The position numbers and the translations under genes were made by a program. Shown piece by piece: positions 27,377-35,724 of a DNA stretch of 64,000 nt; positions within the stretch are counted from its first letter, which is position 1, and the number at the start of each line of letters is the position of its first letter. The notes under the pieces were generated by a model. The model did not search any database and was not told the DNA's origin. It saw only the letters and a program-made list of their open reading frames with translations. The DNA lies in the NCBI RefSeq assembly GCF_006402735.1, contig NZ_CP017174.1, forward strand, positions 1,243,001 to 1,307,000, written 5' to 3'. The DNA comes from Myxococcus xanthus. GTDB taxonomy: Bacteria > Myxococcota > Myxococcia > Myxococcales > Myxococcaceae.

Positions 27377-28833
27377 GGGCGCCCCAGCTTCAGGGCCCCG
27401 GCGTGCTGAATCGCCGGTACGTGCGCCGCGCACCGGGGGCCGCGCTGGAGGCGGTTCCGGAGGGGGCCGCGCCCACCGCGCCCGTCGCTCGAGGTGCGCG
27501 CATGGGCGGCGGCCTGCTGGCGTCGAGCCAGTTGGTACCGCTCTTCGTCGGTCTGCTCATCTGCTGCCAGCTCGCGCTGCTGGTGGAAGCCATCGCGCCG
27601 CTCCGCGTGGCGGTGCGCGTGCTGGCCTTCGGCGTCAGTCTGGTGCTGCTGGCGCTGGTGCGGGGACGGAGTCTGAAGCACCCGGCGCTTCCCTTCATCC
27701 TGGCCGCGCTGGGCGTCACCGCGCTCCAGCTCTTCAATCCTGGCACCGGTGCCCCGCTGGCGGCGCTGGCGCAGTTGGGCATCCAGCTCGCCATCGCCGC
27801 GCCACTGCTGTGGGTGACCCGGCTGGCCATCGACCCGAAGACGTTCCGTCGCACGCTCGCGCTGCTCTTCTTCTTCAACGCGGCCAGCGCGGGCGTGGGC
27901 GTGCTGCAGGTCTACTTCCCCGGACGCTTCCAGCCCGCGCTGTCGGCCGCGGTGCAAGGGCAGGGCGAAGGTTATGTGAGCAGCCTCAAGTTCGAGACCG
28001 CGGACGGCGTGCGCGTGTTCCGTCCCATGGGCCTGACGGACATTCCGGGCGGCGCGTCCACTGGCGGCTTCTACGCGGTGCTGCTGGGCGGCGGCTTCCT
28101 GCTGTCATCCCGTCGCGGGCTGACGCGCGTGTTGAGCGTGGGCGGCATCCTGGTGGGGCTCTTCGGCATCTACCTGTCGCAGGTGCGCGCCACCGCCGTC
28201 ATGCTGGTGGTGTGCCTGGTGGCCCTGGGGGCGGTGCTCCTGGTGAGTGGCCGAGTGGGACGGTTCCTGGCCCTGCTGGCGGTGGTGGGCACCGCGGGCG
28301 TTGCCACCTTCGGTTGGGCCGTGGCGGTGGGCGGCGACGCGGTGGTGAGTCGCTGGTCCTCGCTCTTCGCGGCCAGCCCCGACGAGGTGTACCACCGCAA
28401 CCGCGGCTATTTCCTGACGGGGACCTTCGCGGACGTGCTGCCTGAGTATCCGCTGGGCGCGGGCCTGGGCCGCTACGGCATGACGAATGCCTACTTCGGC
28501 GACAACAGCGACCGCGAGCGCCCGCCGTTGTGGGCGGAAATCCAGTGGACCGCCTGGGTCTACGACGGCGGCATCCTGGGCGTGCTGTTCTACCCGCTGG
28601 GCGTGCTGATGTCGTTGCTGTGGGCCTTCCAGGTTGCTCGCAGCCGTGACGGTCCGCAGGACGAGTTCTGGCTGTGGGGCAGCGTCCTCTTCGCGTACAA
28701 CCTGGGCGCCTTCTCGCTCACCTTCAGCTATCCGTTCTTCATGAGCCAGACGGGCATGGAGTTCTGGTTGCTCAACGCGGCGCTCTTCGGCGCCCTGGCC
28801 CATGCGAAGAACGTACACGCTCATCGCCGGTGA
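27373..28833 (+). CDS. O-antigen ligase/polymerase-like membrane protein (PF04932-like)
   Basis: 486 residues with about 11 hydrophobic helices and a large periplasmic loop near 350-410 (VVSRWSSLFAASPDEVYHRN). The stretch LSQVRATAVMLVVCL matches the Wzy_C/O-antigen-ligase core, where Arg follows a Ser/Thr-rich turn. Such proteins polymerise repeat units or transfer polymer to an acceptor in the periplasm. The GTG at 27373 overlaps the previous stop (GTGA), as elsewhere in this operon; ATG at 27502 is an alternative that would drop a proline/alanine-rich cytosolic tail. It is one of two such proteins in the locus; the other (56502) fits the published WzyB. Confidence 0.75.
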   Translation: MRAPQLQGPGVLNRRYVRRAPGAALEAVPEGAAPTAPVARGARMGGGLLASSQLVPLFVGLLICCQLALLVEAIAPLRVAVRVLAFGVSLVLLALVRGRSLKHPALPFILAALGVTALQLFNPGTGAPLAALAQLGIQLAIAAPLLWVTRLAIDPKTFRRTLALLFFFNAASAGVGVLQVYFPGRFQPALSAAVQGQGEGYVSSLKFETADGVRVFRPMGLTDIPGGASTGGFYAVLLGGGFLLSSRRGLTRVLSVGGILVGLFGIYLSQVRATAVMLVVCLVALGAVLLVSGRVGRFLALLAVVGTAGVATFGWAVAVGGDAVVSRWSSLFAASPDEVYHRNRGYFLTGTFADVLPEYPLGAGLGRYGMTNAYFGDNSDRERPPLWAEIQWTAWVYDGGILGVLFYPLGVLMSLLWAFQVARSRDGPQDEFWLWGSVLFAYNLGAFSLTFSYPFFMSQTGMEFWLLNAALFGALAHAKNVHAHRR

Positions 28834-29944
28834 CTTCGTGGACACCGGCGGCATGGACCGGGCCAACCTGGCGCTGGCGCTCTGGCTGGCGAAGCAGGGG
28901 CACCCCGTCCGGTTGGTGGCACACCGCGTGGCGGAGGTCCTCCTGCGCCATCCCAATGTGCGCTTCGTGCGAGTGCCCAAGCCCGCCAATGCGTATCTGC
29001 TCGGCGAACCGCTGCTGAGCGCGGTGGGCCGGGCCTGGGCACTGCGTACCCGCGCCGAGGGAGGCCGCGTGGTGGCCAATGGTGGCAACTGCCCGGTGGC
29101 GTCCGCCAACTGGGTCCACTACGTCCACGGCGCCTATCCCTCCGAGCCCACCGGCGGCGTGCTGCGCCAGCTCAAGGGCCACGTGAGCCACCGGTACTAC
29201 GTGCGCTCGGAGCGGCAGGCCCTGCGGCGCGCGCGCGTCATCATCGCCAACTCGGAGCGCACGCGGGATGATGTGGTGGCCGCCACGGGCGTTTCGGCGT
29301 CCCGGGTGCGCGTCATCTACCTCGGTGGTGATGCGGAGCGCTTTCGCCCGGTAACAGCCGAGGCGCGGCGTGAAGTCCGCGCGTCCCTGGGGTGGCCGGA
29401 GTCCCGGCCCGTGGCGCTCTTCGTCGGCGCGTTGGGCGACCGCCGCAAGGGCTTCGACACCCTCTTCCAGGCGTGGGCGCGGCTGTGCGCACGGGCGGAT
29501 TGGGGCGTGGACCTCAAGGTCGTGGGCTCAGGTGCGCAGCGTGATGCGTGGGAGCGCGAAGCCGCGGACAGAGGACTGGGGCAGCGCATCCAGTTCCTCG
29601 GCTTCCGTGACGACGTGGCGCGCTTGCTGTCGGCGGCGGACGTGCTGGTGTCGCCCACGCGGTATGACGCATATGGGCTGAACGTCCATGAGGCGCTGTG
29701 TGCCGGGCTGCCTGCGTTGGTGAGCCGCTCGGCGGGCGTGGCGGAGCGCTACCCGGAGGCGCTGTCGGGCCTGCTGCTGGACGCGCCGGGTGACGTGGAC
29801 GCGTTGGTGCGGCGCCTGGAGGACTGGCGCGAGCACGCGGCGGCCTGGGCGCCTCACGTGGCCGCGCTGTCGGAGACGCTCCGGGCGCAGACGTGGGACA
29901 CCATGGCCGAGGCCATCGTGGACACGGTGGAGCGCGAGGGCTGA
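28802..29944 (+). CDS. GT4 glycosyltransferase
   Basis: 380 residues. IAGDFVDTGGMDRANLALA is the N-terminal acceptor part, LFVGALGDRRKG opens the donor domain, and TRYDAYGLNVHEALCAG is the E-x7-E region with Asp replacing the first Glu. The ATG at 28802 lies 32 nt inside the preceding membrane-protein gene, the largest same-strand overlap here, so the two should be co-translated. It is the last gene of the operon led by the tyrosine kinase and converges on a minus-strand block of four more GT4 genes. Confidence 0.83.
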   Translation: MRRTYTLIAGDFVDTGGMDRANLALALWLAKQGHPVRLVAHRVAEVLLRHPNVRFVRVPKPANAYLLGEPLLSAVGRAWALRTRAEGGRVVANGGNCPVASANWVHYVHGAYPSEPTGGVLRQLKGHVSHRYYVRSERQALRRARVIIANSERTRDDVVAATGVSASRVRVIYLGGDAERFRPVTAEARREVRASLGWPESRPVALFVGALGDRRKGFDTLFQAWARLCARADWGVDLKVVGSGAQRDAWEREAADRGLGQRIQFLGFRDDVARLLSAADVLVSPTRYDAYGLNVHEALCAGLPALVSRSAGVAERYPEALSGLLLDAPGDVDALVRRLEDWREHAAAWAPHVAALSETLRAQTWDTMAEAIVDTVEREG

Positions 29945-29945
29945 G

Positions 29946-29965
29946 GCGCCTGCTTCGTCAGGCGC
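29946..29965. terminator. Hairpin at the convergent junction of two GT4 genes
   Basis: GCGCCTG/CAGGCGC forms a perfect 7-bp stem with loop CTTCGT. It fills the 13-bp gap between opposite stop codons and includes the stop codon of the minus gene. Candidate bidirectional terminator; no T-run follows. Confidence 0.45.
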
Positions 29966-31109
29966 GCCGCTCCAGGACCTCGGTGAAGAAGTCCAGGTGT
30001 GCCTTCGCCACCACCGGCCACGAGAAGCGGGTGACGGCGCGTTCTCGTCCCCGTGTGGCCAGTTCTTCTCTGCGCTGGGGACTCTCCAACAGGTTGGCGA
30101 TCGCCTGCGTCCAGGCGGACACAGACGTCTCCGGCAGCACGATGCCCGCGTCGCCCATGGTGCGCGGGACTTCGCCCGAATCACTGCCGAGCACGGGCAC
30201 GCCACACGCGAAGCCCTCCGCCAACATGCGGCCGAACTGCTCCCGCCATTGGCGCGTCGTCTGACTGGGGGCGCACAGCATGTCCATGGCGTTGAGCGCG
30301 CGTGGCACGCCTGAGTGGGGCACGCCGGTGAGGACTCGCACCGAGTGGGTGTGCCGGGCCGCCCAGTCACGCAACGCACCTTCCATCGGGCCTCCGCCCA
30401 CGAAGAGCGCGCGCCAAGGGGTGTCGAGCGCGTCGAGCGCATCCATCAGCAGGGACACGCCCTTCTCCGGGACGAAGCGGCCGAGAAACCCCACCACGGG
30501 TGGGCCTGATGTCTCCCACCCGAGCTCGCGCCGCAAGGACTCGCCCGCGGCGCTATCCGGTTGGAACAGGTCCGCGTCCACGCCCATGGGAATGGCGCGC
30601 GCGGGCCGCTCCGCATAGCCGGGACGGGTGAGGAGGTTGTCCCTCACGGTTTCACCCCAGGCCACCCAGCCGGAAGCGCGCTGGACGACGAAGCGCTCCG
30701 CCTGGGCAAAGGGCGGCGGGTAACGCTTGGACAGGTTCTGCGCGGTGCTGAAGACGAGCGGGACGCGACGCGGTGTGAGCAATGCCAGCTCCAGGCCGGC
30801 CAGCACATAGGGCTCTTCCCACACGTGCACCAGGTCCGCGCCGCGCGCGAGGTGAGCACGCGCCTCCGGACCGTAGAGGAAGGTGTGGAGCGAGCGACTG
30901 AAGTAGGCGCGCACGCCTTCCGTCCTGGCGGGCTCGTCCGCTTCGAGTTGCAGGGCGAGCGGGCTCAGGTCGCCATGGAAGAAGCGTGGCGCCACCGCGG
31001 TGACATCCCATTCACCCGCGCCCACGCGAACCATCTCGTTGGCGAGGCGCCGGTTGAGGCCGACGACATAGGAGTGGGAGAGGGTGATGAGCCGGCGTGA
31101 CTGCTTCAA
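29958..31109 (-). CDS. GT4 glycosyltransferase (TTG start)
   Basis: 383 residues. RRLITLSHSYVVGLNRRL is the N-terminal segment, VGFLGRFVPEKGV opens the donor domain and REQFGRMLAEGFACGVPVLG carries E-x7-E. The start appears to be TTG at 31109, overlapping the upstream gene's TGA by 4 nt (TTGA); no ATG or GTG occurs before residue 26, which would remove the acceptor loop. It is the last gene of the minus-strand GT4 block and converges on another GT4. Confidence 0.8.
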   Translation of the reverse strand: MKQSRRLITLSHSYVVGLNRRLANEMVRVGAGEWDVTAVAPRFFHGDLSPLALQLEADEPARTEGVRAYFSRSLHTFLYGPEARAHLARGADLVHVWEEPYVLAGLELALLTPRRVPLVFSTAQNLSKRYPPPFAQAERFVVQRASGWVAWGETVRDNLLTRPGYAERPARAIPMGVDADLFQPDSAAGESLRRELGWETSGPPVVGFLGRFVPEKGVSLLMDALDALDTPWRALFVGGGPMEGALRDWAARHTHSVRVLTGVPHSGVPRALNAMDMLCAPSQTTRQWREQFGRMLAEGFACGVPVLGSDSGEVPRTMGDAGIVLPETSVSAWTQAIANLLESPQRREELATRGRERAVTRFSWPVVAKAHLDFFTEVLERRA

Positions 31110-32365
31110 GGGATGGGGACTCCACGGCTTTCAAATGGGGGACTGCTCCGCACGAGCGTGCGGTACAGGGCGAGCACCTCGCTCGCGTAGCGTTCGCGCG
31201 AGAAGCTCGCCGCCGCGGTGAGTCGCGCGGCCGTGCCCAGTCGGGCTCGCAGGGCTGCGTCCTCCAACAGCGTTCGCATCGCCTGGACCAACGCGTGCAC
31301 GTTGCCCGGAGGTATCAGCAGCGCGTCCGTGCCATTCGTGAGTGCCTCCGCCGCGCCGCTCGCGCTGGAGACGATGGCGGGCCGCCCGCAGGCGAGCGCC
31401 TCCGCGATGGTGAGGCCAAAGGGCTCCCGGCGGGTGCTGGCGTGAACGAAGACGTCCAGGGCCCGGTACACGGAGGCCGGATGGGGTTGGAAGGGCACCA
31501 GGCCCACGCGCTGTGCCAGACCTCGCGAGGCGATGAGCCTGCGCAGTTCGTCCTCGGAGAACTGCGAGCCGGGCGTCTGATACAGCGGCGCGCCCACCAG
31601 GTAGAAACGCACGGGCGGTGTGGGGTACAGGCGCGTCAGCGTCGCCGCGGCTTCGAGGAAGACGTCCTGGCCTTTCCATCGGGCATAGGTGGCCACCAGT
31701 CCCACGCGGAGCGTGCCCTCGGGGGCTTCGGGTAGACCGGCCAGCCGGTCCAGTTGCGCGCCGTCCGCGGGGCCGGGGGAGAAGTGCGTGGTGTCCACGC
31801 CGTTGTAGACGACGTGCACGGGCACTCGGAACAGCACCTCGCGCGCGTCGTCGCCCACCGCTCGCGAGTTGGCGATGGCCGCCGATGCGAGGGGCGACAG
31901 CAGCCTCAGCGCGCGGCGGACCAGGGGCCGTTCGCCCAGGAAGTCGTGGATGTGCCACACCCGCTTCAAGGGCAGGCCCGCGGTGGCGGCGCTGAGCAGG
32001 TGCGTCTTGATGCCGTTGGAGTGCACCAGGTCGGGGCTGATGTCGGCTACGTCCCGGCGGAGCGCGCGACCATGGTCCACGAGCAGTCCGGATGTGGGCG
32101 CCAGCCGACGGGCGAAGCGCAGCGCTTCCAGCGGACCGTGGCCTCGCAATGCGGTGTCGCCCAGCGTGGACAGGTGCTCTGGCAATGGCAGCAACCGCGC
32201 ATCCACGCCCAGCGCGCGCGCTTCGTCGAGCAGCGGCCCCGCGGTTCCGGCCAGCAGGTGGAGCGACAGCGTTGAGTCCTGCTGCTTCAGGCACGCCATC
32301 AGGTCCAGGAGCGCGCGCTCGGCTCCACCAAGGATGCCCACGGGATTGAGGAAGAGGATGCGCAC
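31106..32365 (-). CDS. GT4 glycosyltransferase
   Basis: 419 residues from GTG at 32365 (MRILFLNPVGILGGAERALL, the classical GT4 beginning with GG acceptor loop). VGLVATYARWKGQD opens the donor domain and TRREPFGLTIAEALACG gives E-x7-E. The open frame continues ~70 codons upstream without family resemblance, so GTG 32365 is preferred although the ribosome site is weak. A 163-bp gap separates it from the upstream gene of the same strand, in which nothing recognisable was seen, so it may have its own promoter. Confidence 0.82.
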   Translation of the reverse strand: MRILFLNPVGILGGAERALLDLMACLKQQDSTLSLHLLAGTAGPLLDEARALGVDARLLPLPEHLSTLGDTALRGHGPLEALRFARRLAPTSGLLVDHGRALRRDVADISPDLVHSNGIKTHLLSAATAGLPLKRVWHIHDFLGERPLVRRALRLLSPLASAAIANSRAVGDDAREVLFRVPVHVVYNGVDTTHFSPGPADGAQLDRLAGLPEAPEGTLRVGLVATYARWKGQDVFLEAAATLTRLYPTPPVRFYLVGAPLYQTPGSQFSEDELRRLIASRGLAQRVGLVPFQPHPASVYRALDVFVHASTRREPFGLTIAEALACGRPAIVSSASGAAEALTNGTDALLIPPGNVHALVQAMRTLLEDAALRARLGTAARLTAAASFSRERYASEVLALYRTLVRSSPPFESRGVPIP

Positions 32366-32528
32366 GGCGGATGGACCGAAGCAAACACCTCTCCTCGGGT
32401 CAAGGCACGTTGCTGGGGCTTGAGGCACAAGCAACGCCGCTGCGCACTGTGTTCGCGCGATGACCATGGGCGTGTCCGTATCGCCACGGGCGAGCGGAAC
32501 GCTCCTGGTTGGGTGGAGCCCGCCGACC

Positions 32529-33707
32529 TCACAGCGTGGAGGCCCCCAGCAGCCGCAGGTAGGCGTCCAGCACCGTACGCGCATGCGCGGCCCAGGTGAA
32601 GCGCGAGGCGCGGGTCAGCCGTGCCTCGCGCGAGGGCTGTGCGTCATGGCCGGCGAGCAGCGCGGCCACGGACTCCACCCACGCGGGCACGTCCCCCACG
32701 GGGCAGTAAGTGCAGGCTTCTGCTCCGACCTCCCGGAGCACGGGCAGGTCGCTGGCCACCACGGGAGCACCACAGGCCAGCGCCTCGATGACGGGGAGTC
32801 CAAAGCCCTCCGCCTCGCTCGTCACCAGCACGGCCGTCGCGCGCCGGTAGAGGCCCGCCAGCGTGGCCCGTTCCTGCCGGGGCGGCTGAAGCAACGCATC
32901 GCCAATACCCAACGCGTCCATCTGCGCGCGCTGTGTGTCGTTCAGTGCGCCGCCCTGCTGCACCAACCGAAGCTCCGGGTAGCGCGCGCGAAGCGCGGCG
33001 AACACGGCGAAGAGCACGTCCAGGCGTTTGCGAGGAATCGCGCTGCCAACGTGGAGCAGGTAGGGCCTGCCCCCCAGCGGTGCGAGCACGGCTTCGCTGG
33101 CATCGGGCGTTCCAAGCGGGGGGGCCGGGCGGTATTCGGGGGACACGCCATACGGCGCCCAGACGAGCCGCGACTCCGGCACCACGCCATGCGCGAGCAA
33201 CTCCATGCGCACCGCCTGGGTGCTGTGGAACACGATGGCCGCGCGCTCCAGTCCCGCGAGCTGGGCACGGGCCATGGCGCGGAACCACGCTGGACGCGGC
33301 TCGCGCTGAGGCTCCAGCACGGAGCGGAACGCATCCAGGTCATGGCAATAGACACCGGTACGCGACGCGGGCAACGCGTGAACGAGCTGCGCGTAGGTGT
33401 GGTCCACCACGTGGAAGGCGTCGTACTGACTCCGGGCGAGCAGCGCACGGCCCGGGTAGAGGCCGAAGCGGGTGAGGAGCCGGTCCGCGTTGAACGCCGC
33501 GTTGCGCGCGCCTGCTCGGGGAAGCCGCCGCAGCACCGCGGGCATGTCTGGCCGCACTGCCGTCACGTGGACCTCGGAGGAGTGCGCGGCAAGTCCCTCC
33601 AGAAGGGCCTCGCCCACCAGGTCCATGCTGGGCCAGCCCTCTTCGCGCGGGTCCATCAGCAGCGCGAGCCGGGCCGCGGTTTGGGCTGTCGCGTGGTGGG
33701 GCGTCAT
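32529..33707 (-). CDS. GT4 glycosyltransferase (mannosyltransferase-like)
   Basis: 392 residues. The donor domain opens with YLLHVGSAIPRKRLDVLF and SEAEGFGLPVIEALACGAPV holds E-x7-E; RPYLLHVGS...RKR resembles GT4 mannosyltransferases of the WbaZ/MtfB sort, but this is weak evidence for the donor. ATG at 33707 overlaps the preceding stop by 4 nt (ATGA), which fixes the start within a much longer open frame. Confidence 0.83.
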   Translation of the reverse strand: MTPHHATAQTAARLALLMDPREEGWPSMDLVGEALLEGLAAHSSEVHVTAVRPDMPAVLRRLPRAGARNAAFNADRLLTRFGLYPGRALLARSQYDAFHVVDHTYAQLVHALPASRTGVYCHDLDAFRSVLEPQREPRPAWFRAMARAQLAGLERAAIVFHSTQAVRMELLAHGVVPESRLVWAPYGVSPEYRPAPPLGTPDASEAVLAPLGGRPYLLHVGSAIPRKRLDVLFAVFAALRARYPELRLVQQGGALNDTQRAQMDALGIGDALLQPPRQERATLAGLYRRATAVLVTSEAEGFGLPVIEALACGAPVVASDLPVLREVGAEACTYCPVGDVPAWVESVAALLAGHDAQPSREARLTRASRFTWAAHARTVLDAYLRLLGASTL

Positions 33708-34852
33708 CTCGGGCCGGCGCGCAGCAGCGCTTCCACCGTGCGCTCCAGCGCGAAGTGCTCGCGGTAGATTCGGGCCGCGTGCTGGCCCAGCTCCCGACGC
33801 GTGTCCGCTCGCGACAGCAAGGCCTCGGCGCGCTCCACCAACGCAGCGGGCGCCGTGCCTTCGGCCAATGCGACGGCGCCGTGTTCGCGCCACAGCGGTT
33901 CCGTGAGGTGCCCGGTGTTCGTGACGACAGGAAGCCCCAGGGCCAGGCCCGCCATGACCGTGGTGCGTCTTGTGCTCACGCCGTCCGGATAGGGCTGCAG
34001 GAGCACGTCACACGTCGCCAGATGCACCGCGATGTCGTCCAGCGCGAGCGAGTCCCTGACCACGAGCCGGCCTCGCAGCTCGGGGTGGCGCGTCTCCACG
34101 CCTTCGACGAAGGCGCGGCTGCCTCTGCCCAGCATCAACGCCCGGCGCGCGCTCTCACCGCGCAGCAATGGCACCAGCGCGGCCTCCAGGGGCTCAGCGG
34201 TGAGACGTCCGAAGGTGCCGAAGTGTCCCAGCCAGGTCCCCTCACCCAACTCCGCGCGGAGCGCGTCCACGGCGTCACTGGAGACATTGACGGGCAGATT
34301 GCTGGGAACCGGCAGCCAGGCCGCATGGGGCCGGACGCGAGCGGGCAGGTGCTCCGCCCACTGGGGAATGGAGACGAACACGCGGTTGGCGGCGCTCGCC
34401 ACCAGGCGCACCATCATCCGCGTGGTGCCCGCCAGGATGTGGTGGCGCCAGGGGCCGCGCGGGCTCCACGGATGCACCGCCTCGTGGATGTAGACCCAGC
34501 GCGCGTCGTGCCATCGCGCGGCGAACCACGCGCAGAAGGGGACGTTCATCGCCCTCAGCCCCAGGGCATGGGGGACGTACTGGAGCAGCAGGCGCCGGGG
34601 CCCCGGGCACGCATCCAGCCCGCGTGACAGACCGGACAGTCCCCTGGGCGTCAGGAGGTCGGGGGCACGGTGCACGGTGACGCCGTCCTCGTCGCGTACA
34701 CCGCCTTCACCGGGGGCCCAGACGTGGACCTCCTGCCCGGCACTGGCGAGCGCGCGGCTCAGTTGCCGGGTGTAGTCACCGACGCCGCCGGGCCGCGGCG
34801 GGTATTCGCCGGTGAGGACATGCCAGGCGGGAGCGGTGCGCGAAGGAGGCAT
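33704..34852 (-). CDS. GT4-like glycosyltransferase lacking E-x7-E
   Basis: 382 residues. WHVLTGEYPPRPGGVGDYTRQL is a GT4 acceptor loop and WLGHFGTFGRLT the start of the donor domain. Where its relatives have E-x7-E this one reads PYPDGVSTRRTTVMAGLALG, so both Glu are replaced. It may use another donor geometry or have weak or no catalysis. Its stop overlaps the next ATG by 4 nt, and it starts 9 bp after a methyltransferase gene, so it is the second gene of the minus block led from 35530. Confidence 0.75.
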   Translation of the reverse strand: MPPSRTAPAWHVLTGEYPPRPGGVGDYTRQLSRALASAGQEVHVWAPGEGGVRDEDGVTVHRAPDLLTPRGLSGLSRGLDACPGPRRLLLQYVPHALGLRAMNVPFCAWFAARWHDARWVYIHEAVHPWSPRGPWRHHILAGTTRMMVRLVASAANRVFVSIPQWAEHLPARVRPHAAWLPVPSNLPVNVSSDAVDALRAELGEGTWLGHFGTFGRLTAEPLEAALVPLLRGESARRALMLGRGSRAFVEGVETRHPELRGRLVVRDSLALDDIAVHLATCDVLLQPYPDGVSTRRTTVMAGLALGLPVVTNTGHLTEPLWREHGAVALAEGTAPAALVERAEALLSRADTRRELGQHAARIYREHFALERTVEALLRAGPR

Positions 34853-34861
34853 GGCGCGGCG

Positions 34862-35530
34862 TCAGGACACTTCCATGTCGCGGATGGCGAGGAGCTGGAA
34901 GGCGTGACGGGGCCAGCGCGTGGCGAAGGGCTCGGTGAGGATGGACAGGCGGCTGCCCAGCCGGAAGGGCCGGATGCGCGGCAGGGCGTAGTCACCGCGC
35001 AGGGGCTTCCAGCCGCTCATGCCGGTGACGTGGTAGCCACGCAGCTCGAAGTCGTAGACCTCCCAGCCGGAGCGGTGCACCTGGTGGACGTTGTTGTCCC
35101 ACTCGTCCTGGGGGAGGAAGCCATTGGGCGTGAAGATGATGACGCGCTTGCGCGCCAGCGACTCCATCATCTCCAGCAGCCGGAATCCGTCTGGCTTGTC
35201 GAAGTGCTCGATGACGTCCAGCGCGACGACGGCGTCGAAGCTCTTCGGACCGAAGCGCTGGCCCGCTTCCAGCAGGTTCATGCAGTGGTACTCGCGGTGG
35301 ATACCCGCGGCCCGGCTGCGCTCGATGCTGGTGGGGTGGCCATCCACGCCCACCGTGTGCGGGAGCAGGTGCGAGAAGCTGTGGAGCGGCGAGCGCGAGC
35401 CACAGCCGATGTCCAGCACGCTGTCACAAGTGCCGACCAGCGCCTCCTTCAGCGTGCGGTGGAGCACCTGGTGCTCGCCCACGAGGACTTCGCGCTTCAG
35501 GAACTGGAGGATGTTGCCGCCGGGACGCAT
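34862..35530 (-). CDS. Class I SAM-dependent methyltransferase
   Basis: 222 residues, family size. Motif I is SVLDIGCGSRSPLH, the post-I acidic residue lies in TVGVDGHP, and FDAVVALDVIEHFDKPDG is motif II/IV as in UbiE/Coq5-like enzymes. It is the first gene of the minus-strand GT4 block and is divergent from wzx, with 194 bp between starts. It could methylate a sugar of the polymer (inference from position only). Confidence 0.82.
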   Translation of the reverse strand: MRPGGNILQFLKREVLVGEHQVLHRTLKEALVGTCDSVLDIGCGSRSPLHSFSHLLPHTVGVDGHPTSIERSRAAGIHREYHCMNLLEAGQRFGPKSFDAVVALDVIEHFDKPDGFRLLEMMESLARKRVIIFTPNGFLPQDEWDNNVHQVHRSGWEVYDFELRGYHVTGMSGWKPLRGDYALPRIRPFRLGSRLSILTEPFATRWPRHAFQLLAIRDMEVS

Positions 35531-35629
35531 GTGGGCGGACCGTAGCCCCGGCGCTTCGGGAAGGGCAACCCTGGCGCGGTGCCCAGGCAGGCGAGCGGGA
35601 CATCCCGCCGTGCGGGGAACGCGCGTTGC

Positions 35630-35658
35630 TTGTAGGCCCTGCGCGCTGTCGCTAGCAT
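35630..35658 (+). promoter_or_regulatory. Possible sigma-70-like promoter for wzx operon
   Basis: TTGTAG (35630-35635) and TAGCAT (35653-35658) are separated by 17 bp, 67 bp upstream of the wzx ATG. Only 3/6 and 4/6 bases match consensus, so support is modest. A small palindrome GCGGGA-CA-TCCCGC lies just upstream at 35595-35608 in this 194-bp divergent region. Confidence 0.3.
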
Positions 35659-35724
35659 TTCCGTTCCCGCGCGTTCCCGCGCGCTGGCCCTCCCCAGGAC
35701 ACCCGGAGCGGGCCGCTCCGCACC

